In this document: positions 26,224 through 36,074 of the stretch, in pieces
Numbering within the stretch: position 1 is the stretch's first letter
Layout of the letters: each line of letters starts with the position of its first letter
From: Polaribacter sp. WD7
GTDB taxonomy: Bacteria; Bacteroidota; Bacteroidia; Flavobacteriales; Flavobacteriaceae
Assembly (NCBI RefSeq): GCF_003335085.1
Contig: NZ_QPEJ01000018.1
Coordinates: 806,001-870,000, forward strand
Direction of reading: 5' to 3'
Length of the DNA: 64,000 nt
The notes under the pieces: model-generated
What the model was told of the DNA's origin: nothing
Database searches by the model: none
Seen by the model: the letters and a program-made list of their open reading frames with translations, nothing else
Position numbers and translations under genes: made by a program

Positions 26224-27627
26224 TTATTTAAAGTTAAAATAGTTTTTTGCATTGTGGTAACAGATATCACTTACAATTTTCCCTAAAAAAGCTTCATCTG
26301 CAGGTAATTCCCCATTTTCCACATCAGTTCCTATGGCATTACATAAAATACGTCTAAAGTACTCATGTCTCGGAAAAGATAAAAAGCTACGAGAATCTGT
26401 AAGCATTCCAACAAAACAAGATAACAATCCTAAATTAGAAAGTGCATTAATTTGTTTTTCCATTCCGTCTTTTTGATCTAAAAACCACCAAGCAGCACCA
26501 TATTGCATTTTTCCTTTTATGGTTCCATCGTTAAAATTACCAACCATTGTAGCAAAAACTTCACTATCTGCAGGGTTTAAGTTGTAGACAATTGTTTTTG
26601 CCAATTGGTTTGTACTGTCTAAAGTATTCAAAACACCACTTAGGGCTCTAGCTTGAGAAAAATCTCCAATAGAATCAAACCCTGTGTCAGGACCTAATTC
26701 ATCTAATAATCTTTTATTGTTGTTTCTAATGGCACCCAAATGAAACTGTTGCGTCCAGCCAACTTTATGATACATTTTACACAATTCAATAACTGTTTTA
26801 AACTTAAAGAAAGCTACTTCTTCACTACTTAAAGATTGCATATTCTTTATTTTATCAAATAAAGAATTGATGTCATAAATATTTTCTTCAAAGAAATACA
26901 ATTGTTCAAAACCATGGTCAGAAAGTCTACCACCATTGTCATTAAAGAAATAAATTCTACTTTCTAACGCTTTTAATAAGTCATCATAATTATCAATATT
27001 GATGTTGGCAACTACTTCTAATTTTGATAAATATTGATTGTAAGATGCTACATTTTCCACAGCAAAAGAGTTATCAGGTCTAAAAGTTGGAAACGTTTTT
27101 ACTTTATTAGCATCATTTAAAATAGCAATATGATGCTCTAAAGAATCTGCAGGATCATCAGTAGTGCACAAACTCTCTACATTTTGCATTTTTAGCAACC
27201 CATTAGCAGAATGTGATTTTTGCTGTAAAATTTTTGAAGTTTTTTCGTAAATTTCCTCTGCATTTTCTGGTGTCAAAATTTCATCAATATCAAAATAGGC
27301 TTTCAATTCTAGCGCAGTCCAATGAAATAAGGGGTTTTTAATTGTATACGGAACAACTTCTGCCCATTTTAAAAACTTTTCTTTATCTGTGGCATTTCCA
27401 GTAATATACTTTTCGTCAATGCCAAAAGCACGCATTGCTCTCCATTTGTAATGATCTCCATATAACCAAACTTGTGTAATGTTTTTAAATTTAGTATCTT
27501 GAGATATCTGTTTAGGAGAAAGATGATTGTGATAATCTATAATAGGTAATTTTTTTGCAAAATCATGATATAGTTTCTTTGCAAAATCGTTTTGCAACAA
27601 AAAGTCATTGGTTAGAAATGAATTCAT
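26224..27627 (-). CDS. uxaC: glucuronate isomerase
   Basis: UxaC converts D-glucuronate to D-fructuronate (or galacturonate to tagaturonate) in the cytosol. The 467-aa product has the normal length. Metal-binding DYHNHLSP is at about residues 32-39, followed by DHYKWRAMRAFG, TDDPAD, WTQQFHLGAIRNNN (about 290-303) and MLTDSRSFLSFPRHEYFRR near the end. It is the first gene of a two-gene minus-strand operon divergent from susC, and it completes the route with the SDR and uxuA. Confidence 0.97.
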   Translation of the reverse strand: MNSFLTNDFLLQNDFAKKLYHDFAKKLPIIDYHNHLSPKQISQDTKFKNITQVWLYGDHYKWRAMRAFGIDEKYITGNATDKEKFLKWAEVVPYTIKNPLFHWTALELKAYFDIDEILTPENAEEIYEKTSKILQQKSHSANGLLKMQNVESLCTTDDPADSLEHHIAILNDANKVKTFPTFRPDNSFAVENVASYNQYLSKLEVVANINIDNYDDLLKALESRIYFFNDNGGRLSDHGFEQLYFFEENIYDINSLFDKIKNMQSLSSEEVAFFKFKTVIELCKMYHKVGWTQQFHLGAIRNNNKRLLDELGPDTGFDSIGDFSQARALSGVLNTLDSTNQLAKTIVYNLNPADSEVFATMVGNFNDGTIKGKMQYGAAWWFLDQKDGMEKQINALSNLGLLSCFVGMLTDSRSFLSFPRHEYFRRILCNAIGTDVENGELPADEAFLGKIVSDICYHNAKNYFNFK

Positions 27628-27662
27628 CTATAATATTTTAAAAAGTAAAGAAAAAAAGTTCT

Positions 27663-27670
27663 CAAAGATA
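27663..27670 (-). promoter_or_regulatory. -7 box of the uxaC operon
   Basis: On the minus strand this reads TATCTTTG, a perfect TAnnTTTG, 35 bases before the uxaC start. The sequence 19 bp further upstream does not match the locus operator, so uxaC may be controlled differently from the other units. Confidence 0.5.
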
Positions 27671-27822
27671 CATTTTATCTAATTTTTATGGAGATGTTTT
27701 TTTATAATTTGTTCTAAAATCTTATGAGTTAGACATTAATATTTATATTTGATAAGTTTTGAAAATTTCAAAATGTTAAAGTGTCAATATTTGATACAAA
27801 TAAGGTAAAATAATAAAGATTT

Positions 27823-27867
27823 CAGTATAGTACAGGATACAGAAATACTACATTGTGTGTAAAATTG
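27823..27867 (+). promoter_or_regulatory. locus operator 2 with -7 box (susCD operon)
   Basis: Half-sites CAGTATAG (27823-27830) and CAGGATAC (27833-27840) with TA between. After 19 bp comes TAAAATTG (27860-27867). susC begins at 27946. The rest of the 318-bp divergent gap (27628-27945) is AT rich and holds only this site and the uxaC -7 box. Confidence 0.8.
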
Positions 27868-27945
27868 TACATTAGTTAAATGGTTGTTAAAACCAGACCT
27901 TACTAAATTTAATCAAAACAATTTATTTTAAAACTAAATTTAAAA

Positions 27946-30900
27946 ATGAAAAAAACGTTTAAAAAACAAAACACCGTTCATAGCTTCATGCTTTTGCTGT
28001 TGCTTCTATGTTCGGGTTTTACAACTTTTAATTTAGAAGCACAACAGAAGATAACAGGTGTTGTGTCAGATGTAGATGGTAATCCTATACCAGGAGTTAG
28101 TGTTTTACAGAAAGGTACTTCTAATGGAGTTGTAACTGATTTTGATGGTATTTATTCTTTATCATTAAATTCAGCAGAGAAAACTTTAGTGTTTTCTTAT
28201 TTAGGATATAAAAACAAAGAAGTAAAAGTTTCAGGAAAAGTAAAAATTGATGTTACTTTAGAGGAGGAAGCAGAAGCTTTAGAGGAGATTGTTATCATTG
28301 GTTATGCTGCAGTTTCAAGAGAAAAAGTACTTGGGGCCGTATCAAGTGTAAAAGCAGAATCTATAGAGAAAGCGACGGCAGTAGATGCTTTGCAAGGTGT
28401 TCAAGGAAAATTGTCTGGAGTTCAAATTCTCTCAAATAATGGCCCTGGTGCAGGATTTGATGTGAGAGTTAGGGGTATAACTTCTTTTGCGCAAGGAGGT
28501 CCTTTATATGTTGTAGATGGTCAGCAAACATTTGATATTGATAATATTGACCCTAATGACATAGAGTCTTTAGAAGTTTTAAAAGATGGAGCAACTACAG
28601 CAATATATGGTGCGCAAGGTGCTAATGGTGTTGTATTAGTAACAACTAAGTCTGGTAAAGCTGGTAAAACAAGATTGTCTATTACGCATACTACAGGTGT
28701 AAATAGTTTGGTAGGGCAAATACCAGTGGCTAATGCAAGACAAAGAATTATACAGGAAACAGTAGCAAACCCAAACCCTGTAGGTAACAGGTCTATTAGA
28801 GATTCATTGAGCTTATTGTTTAGGAATTCAGAAGATATTCAAAAGTTAGTAACAAGACCAGCAACAAGACAGCAAGTGAGCCTTTCTCTTAATGGAGGTA
28901 GTGAGTCAGCTAGGTTTAACTGGAATTCAGGTTTTGTTGAAGAGCAAGGTATTATTGTAAATAGTGGATACAGAAGATTTAATACTCGTGTAAAATTAGA
29001 TTTAGAACCATCAGATAAAATCAAAGCAGGTACTGTGGTAAATATGTCGTTTGAAGAAACCAAAGGAGCGCCATCTTTTCAAATTTTAAATCAATTGACA
29101 AGACGTATTCCATATTTGCCAATTTTTGAACCAGATGGTACGTTTACACCATCTACACCAGGTTTAGCTAGTTTAAATCCTTTACAGCAAGCTGAGTTAA
29201 GAGAGGTTGTTACAAGAAATTACAGAGCAAATTCTTTTACTTATTTACAATATAATTTTACACCTAAATTTTCTATAAAATCTACTTTAGGTTTTAATTT
29301 CAGATACTTAAAGAATGAAACTTTTACACCATCAGCTTTAGATAATAGAAATTTTAGATTAGCAATACCTGTTGCTACAGAAAGGCATGATTTAAGCTAT
29401 AATGTGCAGCAAGAAAACTTTTTTAATTACAATAACTCATGGGGAGATCATACTATTTCTGGTTTTGCGGGGATGCAAATACAAAGAAATAACAGAGAAA
29501 ATTTAAGATTGAGAGCAGAGTTGAATAATGAGCTAATTACAACTTTAAACAATAATGATCCAGAGAATTTTACAACAACTAATGGAACGCTGAATGATGC
29601 TAATAGTTTGTTTTCTTTATTTGCTGGATTTAGTTATGATTACCAAAATAAATATTTAATTGGTGCTACTGTACGTAGAGATGGTTCATCAAGATTTGGA
29701 GAGAATAATAAGTTTGGTTATTTTCCTGCTGCAAACGTAGGATGGAGATTGAGTAAAGAAAGCTTTTTAGAAGATAGTGATGTAATTAACAATTTATTAT
29801 TAAGAGCATCTTTTGGTGTTGTAGGTAATGATAGAATTGGTAATTTTACTTTTGATACCCCTTTTAATCCAGACTTTACTTACAGTTTAGATGGTTCTAT
29901 ACAAAGTATTGGTGTTGGTCCAGGGACTCTTTTAGGTAATGCTGATATTAGATGGGAAGAAACAGAATCTATAAATTTAGGTGTAGATCTAGGACTATTT
30001 AAAAATAGGGTGAAAATTGCAGCTGAAATTTGGAGAAAAACAACTAGTGACTTATTAGTGAGAACAGAGTTGCCAGAAGAATCAGGTTTTCAGTCTATCC
30101 AAGAAAACAGAGGTGTTGTAAGAAACCAAGGTATTGATTTTAATATCAATGGTACTATAATTAAGAAAAAAGGTTTTAAATGGGATGCTGGTTTTAATAT
30201 TAGTTTCTTAGAAAATGAAGTAACTGAATTGGCAGTTCCTATACAACAAGGTCGTTTTTTAATTGAAGAAGGACAACCTATTGGTAATATGATTGGTTAT
30301 AAAAACTTCGGAGTATTTTCTAGAGATGAATCAAACGCATATGCACCTTCTGGAGAAAGATTAATTCCAAATTTTGATTCCAACGGGTTCTTTTTAGGTT
30401 CATATAGTTTTGCAAATGGTCAAGCATATCCAACAGACGGAGTTGTTAGACAATTGACCTTTGGAGGAGATGCTTTATTGGGTGGAGATTATATTTGGGA
30501 TGATGTAAATGGAGATTTTGTAATTGACTCTGAAGACATTCAAACGCTAGGTAATGGTTTGCCTACAGTATTTGGAGGTCTTACACAAGATTTTAGCTAT
30601 AAAGGATTTACACTTGGTTTGTTATTTGATTTTAGCTTTGGAAATGACATTTACAGAAGGTACGACCATGAAAGAAATAGTTTAAGAGCTTCTGTATTAA
30701 CACCAAGTCCAGAAAGGATTGAAAATGCATGGACAAACCAAGGAGACATTACTCCTTACCCTACCTTAACAGCTAGAAATAGAGAGGTAAATAGATTTGA
30801 CTTTTTAGGTGGTGTTGCAAATAGCTCATTTGTTTCTGATGGAAGTTTTATTATTTGGAGATACGCAAGAGTTGGTTATTCATTCCCAAAAAAGACCCTA

Positions 30901-31089
30901 GAAAAGATGGATATTGGGTTAAAAAGTTTAAGACTTAACTTGGCAATTAATAATGTATTGACTTGGACTAATTATGAAGGGTATAGCCCAGAATTTGGAA
31001 GTAGAGGAAACCCTTTAGCACCAAGTGAAGATAATTTAAGATACCCTAATGACAGGGAGTTGTTATTAAGTTTAAGAGTACAATTTTAA
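27946..31089 (+). CDS. SusC-like TonB-dependent transporter
   Basis: The 1047-aa protein has a long signal peptide, a carboxypeptidase-regulatory-like domain (KITGVVSDVDGNPIPGVSVL, about residues 35-115), the TonB-box region VIIGYAAVSRE, the plug (about 125-240, with YVVDG and DIESLEVLKDGATTAIYG) and a 22-strand barrel to the end (LLLSLRVQF). It would import ulvan oligosaccharides through the outer membrane together with the SusD partner encoded 12 bp downstream. It is under operator 2. Confidence 0.96.
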   Translation: MKKTFKKQNTVHSFMLLLLLLCSGFTTFNLEAQQKITGVVSDVDGNPIPGVSVLQKGTSNGVVTDFDGIYSLSLNSAEKTLVFSYLGYKNKEVKVSGKVKIDVTLEEEAEALEEIVIIGYAAVSREKVLGAVSSVKAESIEKATAVDALQGVQGKLSGVQILSNNGPGAGFDVRVRGITSFAQGGPLYVVDGQQTFDIDNIDPNDIESLEVLKDGATTAIYGAQGANGVVLVTTKSGKAGKTRLSITHTTGVNSLVGQIPVANARQRIIQETVANPNPVGNRSIRDSLSLLFRNSEDIQKLVTRPATRQQVSLSLNGGSESARFNWNSGFVEEQGIIVNSGYRRFNTRVKLDLEPSDKIKAGTVVNMSFEETKGAPSFQILNQLTRRIPYLPIFEPDGTFTPSTPGLASLNPLQQAELREVVTRNYRANSFTYLQYNFTPKFSIKSTLGFNFRYLKNETFTPSALDNRNFRLAIPVATERHDLSYNVQQENFFNYNNSWGDHTISGFAGMQIQRNNRENLRLRAELNNELITTLNNNDPENFTTTNGTLNDANSLFSLFAGFSYDYQNKYLIGATVRRDGSSRFGENNKFGYFPAANVGWRLSKESFLEDSDVINNLLLRASFGVVGNDRIGNFTFDTPFNPDFTYSLDGSIQSIGVGPGTLLGNADIRWEETESINLGVDLGLFKNRVKIAAEIWRKTTSDLLVRTELPEESGFQSIQENRGVVRNQGIDFNINGTIIKKKGFKWDAGFNISFLENEVTELAVPIQQGRFLIEEGQPIGNMIGYKNFGVFSRDESNAYAPSGERLIPNFDSNGFFLGSYSFANGQAYPTDGVVRQLTFGGDALLGGDYIWDDVNGDFVIDSEDIQTLGNGLPTVFGGLTQDFSYKGFTLGLLFDFSFGNDIYRRYDHERNSLRASVLTPSPERIENAWTNQGDITPYPTLTARNREVNRFDFLGGVANSSFVSDGSFIIWRYARVGYSFPKKTLEKMDIGLKSLRLNLAINNVLTWTNYEGYSPEFGSRGNPLAPSEDNLRYPNDRELLLSLRVQF

Positions 31090-31101
31090 AATAGGTTAAA
31101 G

Positions 31102-32661
31102 ATGTTATTACATACAATTAGAAAAATAAAAATTGCTACTTTTTTATCAGTAGCTATAGGGATATTTTATTCCTGTGATGATTTTGTAGATGAAGTGCCA
31201 GAAAGTCAAATTTCAGGATTGGCATTCTATCAAAACAATGAAGATTTACAATTAGCACTTGTAGCAGCATATAGTCAAATGTCTACTGCTTATAGTCAAT
31301 ACCACATTAATTGGGGAGAATTTAGATCTGATAATATGGAACCGTTTGGAGGTAACGTTGCAAGAAACTCTATGCATAATAGTTCTATGGATGTAGGAGA
31401 GCGTAACATATTAAGATGGTTTGATTTATATAGATTTATAGACCTTACAAACCGTGTTATTAATGAAGGAGCAACTATAGAAGGTGTTGATAACAATATC
31501 TTAGGACAAGCGTATGCTATGAGAGCAAAAGTGTATTTTGATATTACACGTGTATGGGGTGCAGTTCCTTTATTTACAGAATCTATTAACACAATAGATA
31601 ATGCTTTTAAAACGAGAACACCTGCAGCAGAAATAATGGCAAATGTAGTGATACCAGATATGTTAAGAGCAGAACAATTAATTTCTACACCAAGTTCAAA
31701 TTTCGTTTTTTCACAGTCTAGTGTATTAGCTTTACAAGCAGAAGTGTATTTGTGGGAAAGAGAAAATCAATTGGCTAAAGATGCTATAGAGAAATTAATA
31801 GCTTTAGGAACCCATAGTTTAGTAAGATCACCAGAAGATTGGCAAGATTTATTTATCAATCAGGTTGCAAACTTTAGAGTTCCTGATGGACCTGGAAAAG
31901 TACAGGAAGGACCTGAGTTAATTTTTTCTCTCAATTACTTTTTAGGTCAAGGTATTCCTACTTCAGGTTTAGCGAGAGCTTATACGGCAGGAGCAAAAAT
32001 TACGACCATAACTCGTGAAGTTGAAGAAAAATGGAGAAATCGTTTTCCATTAGACACAATTTGGGATGACTTGTACCCTGATACGGCACCTGTTTTTACA
32101 GAAACAATAATAGCTTCTGATGGAAGTGATTCTATTGTACCATTATATGGAGATTGGAGATTGTTTGCAACTAGAGAAGGTGGAAGTTTTGAAGATGGAG
32201 TAGGAACAGTTGACGAAGGTGAGGCTAGAGTTCATAAATGGCAAAAAAATGCATTAGGATTAGTACCTTCTAATGATGATACAGACATTGTTATTTACAG
32301 ATATGCAGACATGATTTTAATGTTAGCTGAAGCTGAATTAAAATTAAATAACGCTCCTAGAGCTCTAGAGTTAATCAATCAAGTAAGAACAGCAAGACAA
32401 TTACCTTTAGCAACAACAGAGCAGTTTGGTGCAGACTTTGATACGCAAATAGATTTTTTATTGGATGAAAGACAATTTGAACTTTTAGGTGAAGGTAAAC
32501 GCTGGTGGGATTTAGTAAGAAATGATAAAGCGTTAGAAGTTATGAATCCTATTTTACAAGATAGAGGAGAAAACCCATTAACAGAGCAACGTATTCTTTG
32601 GCCAGTATGGGATCAACATTTAATTGAAAATCCTAATTTAACACAAACTCTAGGATGGTAA
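31102..32661 (+). CDS. SusD-like surface glycan-binding lipoprotein
   Basis: The 519-aa protein has a lipoprotein signal (IGIFYSCDD, Cys 25) and the SusD/RagB fold: SQISGLAFYQNNEDLQLALVAAY (N-terminal domain), FDITRVWGAVPL, and at the C-terminus ADMILMLAEAELKLNN, LLDERQFELLGEGKRWWDLVR and ILWPV. It caps the SusC barrel and binds the oligosaccharide at the cell surface. The next gene starts 11 bp after its stop. Confidence 0.95.
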   Translation: MLLHTIRKIKIATFLSVAIGIFYSCDDFVDEVPESQISGLAFYQNNEDLQLALVAAYSQMSTAYSQYHINWGEFRSDNMEPFGGNVARNSMHNSSMDVGERNILRWFDLYRFIDLTNRVINEGATIEGVDNNILGQAYAMRAKVYFDITRVWGAVPLFTESINTIDNAFKTRTPAAEIMANVVIPDMLRAEQLISTPSSNFVFSQSSVLALQAEVYLWERENQLAKDAIEKLIALGTHSLVRSPEDWQDLFINQVANFRVPDGPGKVQEGPELIFSLNYFLGQGIPTSGLARAYTAGAKITTITREVEEKWRNRFPLDTIWDDLYPDTAPVFTETIIASDGSDSIVPLYGDWRLFATREGGSFEDGVGTVDEGEARVHKWQKNALGLVPSNDDTDIVIYRYADMILMLAEAELKLNNAPRALELINQVRTARQLPLATTEQFGADFDTQIDFLLDERQFELLGEGKRWWDLVRNDKALEVMNPILQDRGENPLTEQRILWPVWDQHLIENPNLTQTLGW

Positions 32662-32672
32662 AAAATAGAATT

Positions 32673-33470
32673 ATGAAAACAATATATAAAATAGTAGCAC
32701 TAAGTGTTTTTGCAGCCTTATTTAGTGCATGTACATTAGATGTACAAGATAACTTTGAGTTTACTCCAGAATTTTTAGATGAAGATCCTTTCTCTAATAT
32801 AACAGCATGGGAGTTTATACAAAGCCAAGGGACAGTAGCAATTTTAGACGATCAAAATAGAAAACGTTTAAATGGAGAAAAGCTAGACTTTATGGCAGCA
32901 GCTATAAAGCGTGTAGGGTATGAAGATTTATACAATCAAACCACAACTTCAGATAGAACATATCTATTTTTAAATAATAATGCTTTTACTGGTAACAATA
33001 GAGATAGAGATATTATCAGACTGGTAACAGGTAATACTCAAGGTGGAGGTTCCTTAGTAAATCCAGATACTTTAATGGCTAGCATTACAGCACCAGATCA
33101 AATTAATATATTAAAAGCTGTTTTAAGGTATAATATTGTTAGTACGTTTGTAGCACAAGTACCAACATTAACTATTTTTGATAGAGATTTCTTATTTAAA
33201 ACATTCTTACCTACTTTAGAGTTGGATGAAGATGGAACCCCTATTGCTTTAACTAATGAGTTCGCAGATATTGCGTTTAGAAGAGATACTCGTTGGGATA
33301 TCAATATTAATAACCCTTCTTCTCCTTTACCAGAAAGTGCATTAGGAAGAGATTTTGATGAAACAGTTAGAGTACATAATATTGTTTTAAATAATGGTAT
33401 AGGTCATATTATGAATGACTTAGTAAGATTTCAGCCTTATCCTTTATATGCAAACTTCCCTATAGATTAA
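32673..33470 (+). CDS. fasciclin-domain-like lipoprotein downstream of SusD
   Basis: The ATG at 32673 is chosen because it begins directly with the signal MKTIYKIVALS and lipobox FSACTLD (Cys 18); an ATG at 32655 would add six residues and overlap susD. The 265-aa protein has one divergent FAS1-like domain, seen as TYLFLNNNAF, ILKAVLRYNIV and VHNIVLNNGIGHIMND. FAS1 domains bind polymers or other proteins. In this position SusE/F-type surface glycan-binding proteins usually occur, so it may be a surface binding protein for the polysaccharide. That is inference. Confidence 0.75.
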   Translation: MKTIYKIVALSVFAALFSACTLDVQDNFEFTPEFLDEDPFSNITAWEFIQSQGTVAILDDQNRKRLNGEKLDFMAAAIKRVGYEDLYNQTTTSDRTYLFLNNNAFTGNNRDRDIIRLVTGNTQGGGSLVNPDTLMASITAPDQINILKAVLRYNIVSTFVAQVPTLTIFDRDFLFKTFLPTLELDEDGTPIALTNEFADIAFRRDTRWDININNPSSPLPESALGRDFDETVRVHNIVLNNGIGHIMNDLVRFQPYPLYANFPID

Positions 33471-33510
33471 TAATTTAGTTATAGATAATCTTTTTAATAA
33501 AATAGATAAA

Positions 33511-34599
33511 ATGAAACAGAACAGATTAAAACAATACTTTTTTACAATGGCATTTGCTTTTATAGCAATGGTATCTTGTAATGTTCCTGAAGATAACGAT
33601 GAACTTATACCGTTTGTACCAGAAGAGGTTACAAATCCTGAGACTATAAGTCAATTTATTATTGCTAATCCAGAACTTAGTATATTTGAAAGAGCACTTA
33701 GAACTATTGAAGCAGCCGCTACTAATGAAGATGATCTTAAGATTATAACAGAATTAAATGTTCCTGGTAACTCAACTGTGTTTGCCCCATCTAATGAAGC
33801 TTTCAATGTGTTTTTAGATAGAAACGGTATAGATGACGTTGCAGATTTACCTGTAGATGTTTTAATAAATGTTGTATTATACCATATTCTAGAAGGAGAG
33901 TTAATGGCTTCAGATTTAACAACTGGTTATATAAACACTCGTAGTTTATTTAGTGTTAGAGTTGGTCGTACTACTATAGAGAATAACTTAAGCCTATATA
34001 TCAATACAGCAGAAGGTGTAACATTAAATAGAGATACGAACGTGGTAACTCCAAATATAGACGCTAATAATGGTGTTATTCATATTGTAGATAGAGTTGT
34101 AGACTTACCAACGGTTGCAAATTTAATTGGAGTTAATCCAACTTTAGCTAGATATATTGCAGCTGTAAGACGTGCAGACACATTTATTAATGAAGAAGGA
34201 GAAACACCTAATAGAATTGAGAGGTCACTTAGAAATGGTGGTTCTATTGTTACCGCTTTTGTACCTACTAATGAAGCTTTTGATAATTACTTATTAGAAA
34301 GAGATAACACAGGAAGCACTACCACAGAAGATATAGCAGAATCTGAGTTAGGAAGAATTACAAAAACTCATATATTACCTGCTTATATACCTTCAAGCCT
34401 TTTAGTTAGTGGTAGTCAACAAACCTTGTTAGATGATAATGAGATTGTTATTAATGCAGAGAATTTAACAATTACAGATCCACAAGCAAGAATTTCTAAT
34501 ATTAACGCAGATGTTTTAAATATTCAAGGTACAAATGGTGTTTTACATTTGATAGACAATGTTATATTGCCTTCAGATCCACCAGCTGCAGATATGTAA
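33511..34599 (+). CDS. lipoprotein with two fasciclin (FAS1) domains
   Basis: The 362-aa protein has a lipoprotein signal (AFIAMVSCNV, Cys 23). FAS1 domain 1 spans about residues 48-205 (STVFAPSNEAFNVFLD, VVLYHILEGELMASD, ANNGVIHIVDRVVDLP). Domain 2 spans about 208-355 (VTAFVPTNEAFDNYL, KTHILPAY, GTNGVLHLIDNVILP). Both keep the H1/H2-type motifs. It is the last gene of the susCD unit before a terminator and probably acts at the cell surface with SusD and the previous FAS1 protein. Confidence 0.88.
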   Translation: MKQNRLKQYFFTMAFAFIAMVSCNVPEDNDELIPFVPEEVTNPETISQFIIANPELSIFERALRTIEAAATNEDDLKIITELNVPGNSTVFAPSNEAFNVFLDRNGIDDVADLPVDVLINVVLYHILEGELMASDLTTGYINTRSLFSVRVGRTTIENNLSLYINTAEGVTLNRDTNVVTPNIDANNGVIHIVDRVVDLPTVANLIGVNPTLARYIAAVRRADTFINEEGETPNRIERSLRNGGSIVTAFVPTNEAFDNYLLERDNTGSTTTEDIAESELGRITKTHILPAYIPSSLLVSGSQQTLLDDNEIVINAENLTITDPQARISNINADVLNIQGTNGVLHLIDNVILPSDPPAADM

Positions 34600-34623
34600 A
34601 ACATACAGAAACAATTAACTACT

Positions 34624-34657
34624 AAAAAGCCTTCATAATTTTATGAAGGCTTTTTTT
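34624..34657 (+). terminator. terminator after the SusCD-FAS1 operon
   Basis: AAAAAGCCTTCATA and TATGAAGGCTTTTT pair around ATTT and continue in a T run. The next gene begins 38 bp later with no visible operator or good promoter, so some read-through is likely. Confidence 0.85.
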
Positions 34658-34695
34658 ATTATCTTACACCAAAACAATAAACTAAAAAATATAAG

Positions 34696-36072
34696 ATGAA
34701 CCTATTTTTAAAAATAGTAGTGTTAGTTATTATTCTTTGCTGCTCTTGCAAAACTAAAACCAAAACAATTCCGTGGGAAAGCTTATTTTCAAAGAATTCT
34801 CTGGAAGGCTGGAACATTAAAGGAGGTACTGCAACTTATAAAAATGAAAACGGTACTATTGTAGGAACTACAGTACCAAATACCCCAAACACTTTTTTGT
34901 GTTCAGATAAAATATATAACAATTTCATTTTAGAAATTGATTTTAAGGTAGATCCAGTTATGAATTCTGGTATTCAAATTCGTAGTAACTCACTTCCGTA
35001 TTATAGAGATGGAATGGTACATGGTTATCAAGTTGAAATAGATCCATCAAAGCGAGCATGGAGTGGTGGGATTTATGACGAAAAAAGAAGACTTTGGTTA
35101 AATCCTTTAAAAGATAATATTGAAGCACAAAATGCATTTAAACAAAATGAGTGGAATCACTACAGAATTGAAGCTATTGGAGATACTATTAAAACTTGGG
35201 TAAATGGAATTGCAGCATCTCATTTAATTGACGATAAAACAGCTGCTGGTTTTATTGGTTTACAGGTTCACGGAATTGGAAAACATACCGATAGATTAGG
35301 AAAACAAACCATGTGGAAAAACGCTAAAATTTTAACTACAGAATTAGCTAAATATTCTAAAAAATCTCCACTAGAACCAATTATTACAAAAAACAATTTG
35401 ACTTTTCAAGAAAACAGAACAGGTTGGAAAATGCTTTGGGACGGAAAAACAACAAATGGATGGAGAGGAGCTAAACTTGCTAAATTTCCAGAAAAAGGTT
35501 GGTCTATAGAAAATGGAGAGCTAATTGTAGAGGAAACTGGTGGTGCAGAGTCTGCAGCTGGTGGAGATATTGTTACTACCAAAGATTATAGCAATTTTGA
35601 GTTACTAGTAGATTTTAAATTAACTGCTGGTGCAAATAGTGGAATTAAATATTATGTAGATACAGAAATCAATAAGGGTACTGGTTCATCAATAGGTTTA
35701 GAATATCAAATTTTAGATGATGAACTACATGAAGATGCTAAAAGAGGTTCTCATGAAGGAAGTAGAACTGTATGTTCTTTATATGATTTAATTAAAGCAG
35801 ACCCAATTAAGCCATTAAAACCAATTGGACAATGGAATACTGCTTATATCAAATCGATAGACAATCATGTAGAACACTGGGTTAACGATGTTAAAGTTTT
35901 AGAATATGAACGAGGAAGTGCTGAATTTTTAAAGCTAGTTTCTGAAAGTAAATATGCAAAATGGCCAAATTTTGGACTATTAGAAAAAGGTCAGATTTTA
36001 TTACAAGATCATGGTGATAAAGTTTCATTTAGAAATATAAAAATTCGTGTTGCTAAATCTAAAAAGAACTAA
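34696..36072 (+). CDS. tandem DUF1080 protein (3-keto-glycoside hydrolase/lyase-like)
   Basis: The 458-aa lipoprotein (signal LVIILCCSCKT) has two DUF1080 (PF06439) domains: about residues 24-215 (WESLFSKNSLEGWNIKGGT, FILEIDFKVDPVMNSGIQIRS) and about 235-455 (WKMLWDGKTTNGWRGAKL, FELLVDFKLTAGANSGIKYY, HGDKVSFRNIKIR). The family is a concanavalin-like fold. Members next to Gfo/Idh genes have been shown in gut Bacteroides to cleave 3-keto-glycosides by elimination or hydrolysis. Here two Tat-signal Gfo/Idh genes follow, which supports the same role in the periplasm. Confidence 0.88.
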   Translation: MNLFLKIVVLVIILCCSCKTKTKTIPWESLFSKNSLEGWNIKGGTATYKNENGTIVGTTVPNTPNTFLCSDKIYNNFILEIDFKVDPVMNSGIQIRSNSLPYYRDGMVHGYQVEIDPSKRAWSGGIYDEKRRLWLNPLKDNIEAQNAFKQNEWNHYRIEAIGDTIKTWVNGIAASHLIDDKTAAGFIGLQVHGIGKHTDRLGKQTMWKNAKILTTELAKYSKKSPLEPIITKNNLTFQENRTGWKMLWDGKTTNGWRGAKLAKFPEKGWSIENGELIVEETGGAESAAGGDIVTTKDYSNFELLVDFKLTAGANSGIKYYVDTEINKGTGSSIGLEYQILDDELHEDAKRGSHEGSRTVCSLYDLIKADPIKPLKPIGQWNTAYIKSIDNHVEHWVNDVKVLEYERGSAEFLKLVSESKYAKWPNFGLLEKGQILLQDHGDKVSFRNIKIRVAKSKKN

Positions 36073-36074
36073 TT

